From the NCBI GenBank assembly GCA_002402965.1, contig DHGW01000057.1, forward strand, positions 1 to 52,132: 52,132 nt of DNA, in the 5' to 3' direction. Origin of the DNA: Bacteroidales bacterium UBA4788 (GTDB taxonomy: Bacteria > Bacteroidota > Bacteroidia > Bacteroidales > VadinHA17). The translations under genes were made by a program, and so were the position numbers. The notes under the pieces were generated by a model. It made no database searches, was not told where the DNA came from, and was given only the letters and a program-made list of their open reading frames with translations. Shown one piece after another: positions 49,192-52,132 of the stretch. Position 1 is the first letter of the stretch; every line of letters begins with the position of its first letter.

Positions 49192-51561
49192 TCAGAAACT
49201 CTGATGTTCGGTACGGCGGATGATCTCGTTCTGCAGGTCCTCGCCAAGGTCGTTGAAATAATCGCTGTAACCTGCCACGCGGACTATCAGGTCACGGTAC
49301 AGTTCAGGGTGTTTCTGCGCGTCACGCAGGGTGTCGGCATTGACGACGTTAAACTGTATATGGTGACCGTCAAGGCTGAAGTAGCTCCTTATCAGGGCGG
49401 TGAGCTTCTGGTAGCTGCCCTCATCCTCAAAGAACTCCGGTGAGAACTTCTGGTTCAGAAGGGTGCCGCCGGTCCTGAGGTGGTCAATCTTGGAGGCCGA
49501 TTTGATTACTGCAGTAGGCCCCTGGCGATCAACACCCTGGAAGGGGGAGATTCCCTCAGAAAGCGGAACCCACGCCTTGCGGCCGTCGGGAGTGGCACCT
49601 GTCACGTTGCCGAAATAGACGTGAGAGGTGGTCGGGAGCATGTTGATGCGGTGCGTCCCTCCCCTTGGGGTAGGCCTGCCGCTGACGGCATCGTGGAAGA
49701 ACTCAAAGACTGCCACGGCCTGGGAATCGGCATAATCGTCATCATTGCCGTATTTAGGGGTATGGTAGATCATCTCATACTGCATCTCCTCAAACCCTTC
49801 GAAGTTGTTCTTAAGTGCGGTCAGCATCTCCTCCCAGGTAAACTTCCTCCTGTCATAGATATTGAACTTGATCGAGGTGAGGATATCAGTGATACTTCCG
49901 AGACCCACCCCCTGGATATAGGTGGTGTTGTACCTGGCGCCTCCGGCGTTGTAGTCTTTTCCGTTCACTATGCAATCCTCCAGGAGCAGTGACAGGAAAG
50001 GCACTGGCAGGTGGATGGAGAAGGTCTTTTCGATGACATTATTTCCTCTTACCTTGATGTCAGCAAAGTAGTTGATCTGCTCCCTGTATGCCAGCATGAA
50101 CTCTTCAAAGGACCTGAATGTTGCCGGGTCACCAGTCTTTGGTCCCAGCTGCACTCCCGTGCGGGGATCGAAGCCATTGCTGAGGGTCACTTCGAGGATC
50201 TTCACCAGGTTAAAGTAGCCTGTCAGCCAGTAGCACTCAGTACCGAAAGCACCGGTTTCGACGCATCCCGAGGCACCGCCGTTACGGGCATCGACGATGC
50301 TCTTTCCCTGTCTCAGTAACTCCTGGATTATTGCCTCGGTGTTGAAGACCGATGGCTGTCCGAACCCGGTTTTGATGATATCGAAGGCCTTGTGCACGAA
50401 TGAATCGGGGTTCTTGCGGCTCACCTGCACCATTGAACTGGGCTGCAGGATACGCATCTCCTGGATGACGTCAAGGAGGATGTATGTCATCGGGTTGACC
50501 GCGTCAGTGCCGTCAGGCTTCACACCTCCCAGATTGATGAGGCAGAAGTCAGTGTAAGTGTTGCTCTCCTGTGCCGTAACTCCCATCTTCGGGGGTGACG
50601 GATGGTTGTTGAACTTGACCCAGAAACATCCGAGGAGTTCGTAAGCCTCCTCCGGTTTAAGGGTGCCCTCCTCCATGCCCTTTCTGTAAATGGGCCAAAG
50701 GTGCTGGTCGAGGCGTCCCGGGTTAAATGAATCCCAGGGATTAAGTTCAGTTACCACGCCAAGGTGGATGAACCAGTAATGCTGCAGCATCTCGTGGAAT
50801 GTCTCCGGTGCATGGGCCGGCACACGACGGCAAACGGCCGCCATTGCGGTCAGCTCTTTCTTCCTCTCTTCATCCTTCTCCTCAGCAGCCAAAGCCTCAA
50901 GTTTCTCTGCATGTCTTCCGGCATACATTATTATTGCATCGCAGGCAATATCCATTGCCCTGAGCTCTTCATTGCGTTCATAAGCCTGCGGGTCATTGCG
51001 GAAATCAAGTGCTTCAACAGCAGAGGCAATCTCTTTCTTCAAATCCAGGAAGCCTGTATGGAACATCTTGTATCCAAGCACCGTGTGTCCCGGAGCCCTT
51101 TGTTCCTGGAACTCGGTGAAGATCCCGGCCTTATAGGCTGCAAGCCACTCAGGTGTCATCCGTTCCATGATCCGGTCACGGTTACTGCGCCCTTTCCAGA
51201 AAGGAATAATCTCCTCTGTATAAATCTTTTTTACCTCATCGCTCACCCGGAAGAATACCTTTTCCCGGCTGTCAAGAATTTCAAGATCCTGAATTGAATG
51301 AAGACTGATCTCCGGATATGTGGGCGTCGCTTTGGGTGCAGGTCCTCTTTCTCCGACAATCAGTTCACCGTCATTGATACATATCTCCTTGTTCCTGAGC
51401 AGGTATTCAAATGCCCGCGCCCTGAGCATCGGAGCCGACAGCCCCTGTGCCTCCCGGCTGGCATAAAACCTGGTGATTAGTTGTGCTCTCTCAGCAGTAA
51501 GCGTCTCGGTTGCGTTAAGGCTCTGCTCCCTGAGCCTCATAACTCTCTCTGTCATTTTCAT
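49192..51561 (-). CDS. hypD: Glycyl radical enzyme, trans-4-hydroxy-L-proline dehydratase-like
   Basis: A 789-residue oxygen-sensitive glycyl radical enzyme. The radical Gly764 lies in RVAGYSDYF; the thiyl Cys433 and general-base Glu435 lie in GGASGCVETGAFG. This SGCVET context, the length, and the later GGARYNTTYIQGVG and GTLLNQKFSP stretches resemble trans-4-hydroxyproline dehydratase (HypD) of clostridia more than pyruvate formate-lyase or the diol dehydratases; assignment is from recalled family sequences. HypD makes pyrroline-5-carboxylate, which a reductase turns into proline. It is followed by a radical SAM activase gene and a strong terminator is present at its end. No P5C reductase gene is in the window. 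Confidence 0.82.
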   Translation of the reverse strand: MKMTERVMRLREQSLNATETLTAERAQLITRFYASREAQGLSAPMLRARAFEYLLRNKEICINDGELIVGERGPAPKATPTYPEISLHSIQDLEILDSREKVFFRVSDEVKKIYTEEIIPFWKGRSNRDRIMERMTPEWLAAYKAGIFTEFQEQRAPGHTVLGYKMFHTGFLDLKKEIASAVEALDFRNDPQAYERNEELRAMDIACDAIIMYAGRHAEKLEALAAEEKDEERKKELTAMAAVCRRVPAHAPETFHEMLQHYWFIHLGVVTELNPWDSFNPGRLDQHLWPIYRKGMEEGTLKPEEAYELLGCFWVKFNNHPSPPKMGVTAQESNTYTDFCLINLGGVKPDGTDAVNPMTYILLDVIQEMRILQPSSMVQVSRKNPDSFVHKAFDIIKTGFGQPSVFNTEAIIQELLRQGKSIVDARNGGASGCVETGAFGTECYWLTGYFNLVKILEVTLSNGFDPRTGVQLGPKTGDPATFRSFEEFMLAYREQINYFADIKVRGNNVIEKTFSIHLPVPFLSLLLEDCIVNGKDYNAGGARYNTTYIQGVGLGSITDILTSIKFNIYDRRKFTWEEMLTALKNNFEGFEEMQYEMIYHTPKYGNDDDYADSQAVAVFEFFHDAVSGRPTPRGGTHRINMLPTTSHVYFGNVTGATPDGRKAWVPLSEGISPFQGVDRQGPTAVIKSASKIDHLRTGGTLLNQKFSPEFFEDEGSYQKLTALIRSYFSLDGHHIQFNVVNADTLRDAQKHPELYRDLIVRVAGYSDYFNDLGEDLQNEIIRRTEHQSF

Positions 51562-51570
51562 ATAGTTGAT

Positions 51571-51577
51571 TCCTCCT
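51571..51577 (-). promoter_or_regulatory. Strong Shine-Dalgarno (AGGAGGA) before the glycyl radical enzyme gene
   Basis: On the minus strand AGGAGGA lies nine bases before the ATG at 51561. Most genes in this window lack a clear Shine-Dalgarno, as is usual in Bacteroidota, so this one (and that of the ROK gene) stands out and supports the chosen start. Confidence 0.6.
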
Positions 51578-51604
51578 GGTCTTTTTCTGATTTAATAACG
51601 GTGT

Positions 51605-52132
51605 TCAACCGCCTTTTTTTACGTGAATGCCGAGCGGTTTTAAAATATCAATGTATTCGTCAAGACTGCCGTTCGTAACCTGGCTGACGGATGCCATCCT
51701 GTCCTCCATGGCGAAGCGGCGGTATTTCGAGCTGCCGGTCTTGTGATAGGGTAAAAGGTTTATCTCTTTTATATGTCCGTTGTTCCGGCTTTCAATGAAT
51801 CCGCGCAGATTCTCCATGTATGCCTTATCGGCAGACACCCCCGGGATGACAGGGATACGTATCATCACATCCTTTCCCTCTGCCAGTAGCATATCAAGAT
51901 TTGAGATGATGAGCTCATTGCTCACCCCGGTGAATTTCCTGTGAATCTCAGGATCCGTATGTTTAATATCATACAGGAACAGATCTGTTACCGGCATTAC
52001 TGACTGCAGTAACTCGCGCCGGGCGTATCCTGAAGTATCTACCGTTGTATGAAATCCGGACTGCCTGAGCAGACTGAGTGACTCCAGCAGAAAGACCGGC
52101 TGCTTCAAGGGCTCGCCGCCGGAGAAGGTGAC
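51605..52132 (-). CDS. Glycyl radical enzyme activase (radical SAM), 5' partial
   Basis: The 3' part of a PflA-type activase that uses S-adenosylmethionine to place the radical on its partner enzyme. The frame stays open to the right edge: the codons at 52103-52132 read VTFSGGEPLK, the GGEP motif that binds SAM, so the CxxxCxxC cluster motif and the start lie outside the window. Visible further on are TVDTSGYA, LYDIKHTDPEIH and RIPVIPGVS, all typical of the family. It lies upstream of the glycyl radical enzyme gene in the same direction with a 43-base gap, and so should activate it. Confidence 0.9.
   Translation of the reverse strand, partial: VTFSGGEPLKQPVFLLESLSLLRQSGFHTTVDTSGYARRELLQSVMPVTDLFLYDIKHTDPEIHRKFTGVSNELIISNLDMLLAEGKDVMIRIPVIPGVSADKAYMENLRGFIESRNNGHIKEINLLPYHKTGSSKYRRFAMEDRMASVSQVTNGSLDEYIDILKPLGIHVKKGG

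Noticed and set aside
49192..51561. Pyruvate formate-lyase
   Set aside because: PFL has adjacent active-site cysteines (CC); here the site is SGCVET, as in dehydratase-type glycyl radical enzymes.

Overview
The window looks like a chromosomal segment of an anaerobic, fermentative member of the Bacteroidota (Bacteroidales/Marinilabiliales-like). This rests on several TAnnTTTG -7 promoter elements, generally weak Shine-Dalgarno sites, SpmA-SpmB fusion, YaiO, DUF1080 and C69/M14 peptidase families, and a moderate GC content. No rRNA, tRNA or CRISPR array was seen. Peptidases (C69, M14, M28), an ADP-forming acyl-CoA synthetase, a hydroxyproline-dehydratase-like glycyl radical enzyme, a malic enzyme and NADH-linked hydrogenase genes together suggest a peptide and sugar fermenter.

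Layout. 1-1030: right end of an IS110-family element, cut by the window edge. 1.1-3.2 kb: ADP-forming acyl-CoA synthetase. 3.4-8.8 kb: C69 dipeptidase, the H-cluster maturase hydE, and an M14 carboxypeptidase. 8.9-20.15 kb (minus strand): one long [FeFe]-hydrogenase operon in the order hydC-hydB-hydA, a hydrogenase-domain histidine kinase, a response regulator, a receiver-kinase hybrid, rex, a ribF-like gene, hydG and a double TM1266-type protein. 20.3-23.7 kb (plus strand, divergent): a small [2Fe-2S] thioredoxin-like protein, a second hydrogenase-domain sensor with PAS, and a SpoIIE-type phosphatase. Candidate Rex operators sit in the divergent promoter region and just upstream of hydE, so NADH/NAD+ status probably controls the whole set.

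The strongest unusual signal is in this hydrogenase locus. All three proteins with an H-cluster domain lack the conserved proton-shuttling cysteine of loop L1 (it is Ala, Asp and Asn). HydA also lacks the conserved lysine of L2 and the two relay glutamates. HydB has lost three of the four cysteines in its N-terminal [2Fe-2S] fold, and the ribF-like protein has lost its flavokinase signature. The locus therefore looks like a non-canonical, perhaps sensory or H2-independent, NADH-linked H-cluster system with two signalling outputs: phosphorelay and PP2C phosphatase.

23.7-30.7 kb: a repeat-rich intergenic patch, then Nudix, metallophosphoesterase, M28 peptidase, YgjP-like metallopeptidase, YebC, SpmAB and SiaC-like genes. 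30.8-38.3 kb: a synthase-dependent exopolysaccharide locus, with a secreted clan-A glycoside hydrolase facing an operon of response regulator, YaiO-type outer-membrane protein, SPOR-TM-HEAT protein and processive glycosyltransferase. 38.4-46.7 kb: a glycoside-catabolic operon of ROK kinase, MFS transporter, sulfatase, Gfo/Idh/MocA oxidoreductase and a giant HEAT plus double-DUF1080 protein. 46.9-52.1 kb: malic enzyme, cytidylate-kinase-like protein, HypD-like glycyl radical enzyme and its activase, cut by the right edge.

A second recurring signal is short tandem repeats of 7-8 bp, mostly with a GCA(A/G)T core. They lie at gene 3' ends and in two cases supply the last codons and stop of the gene.
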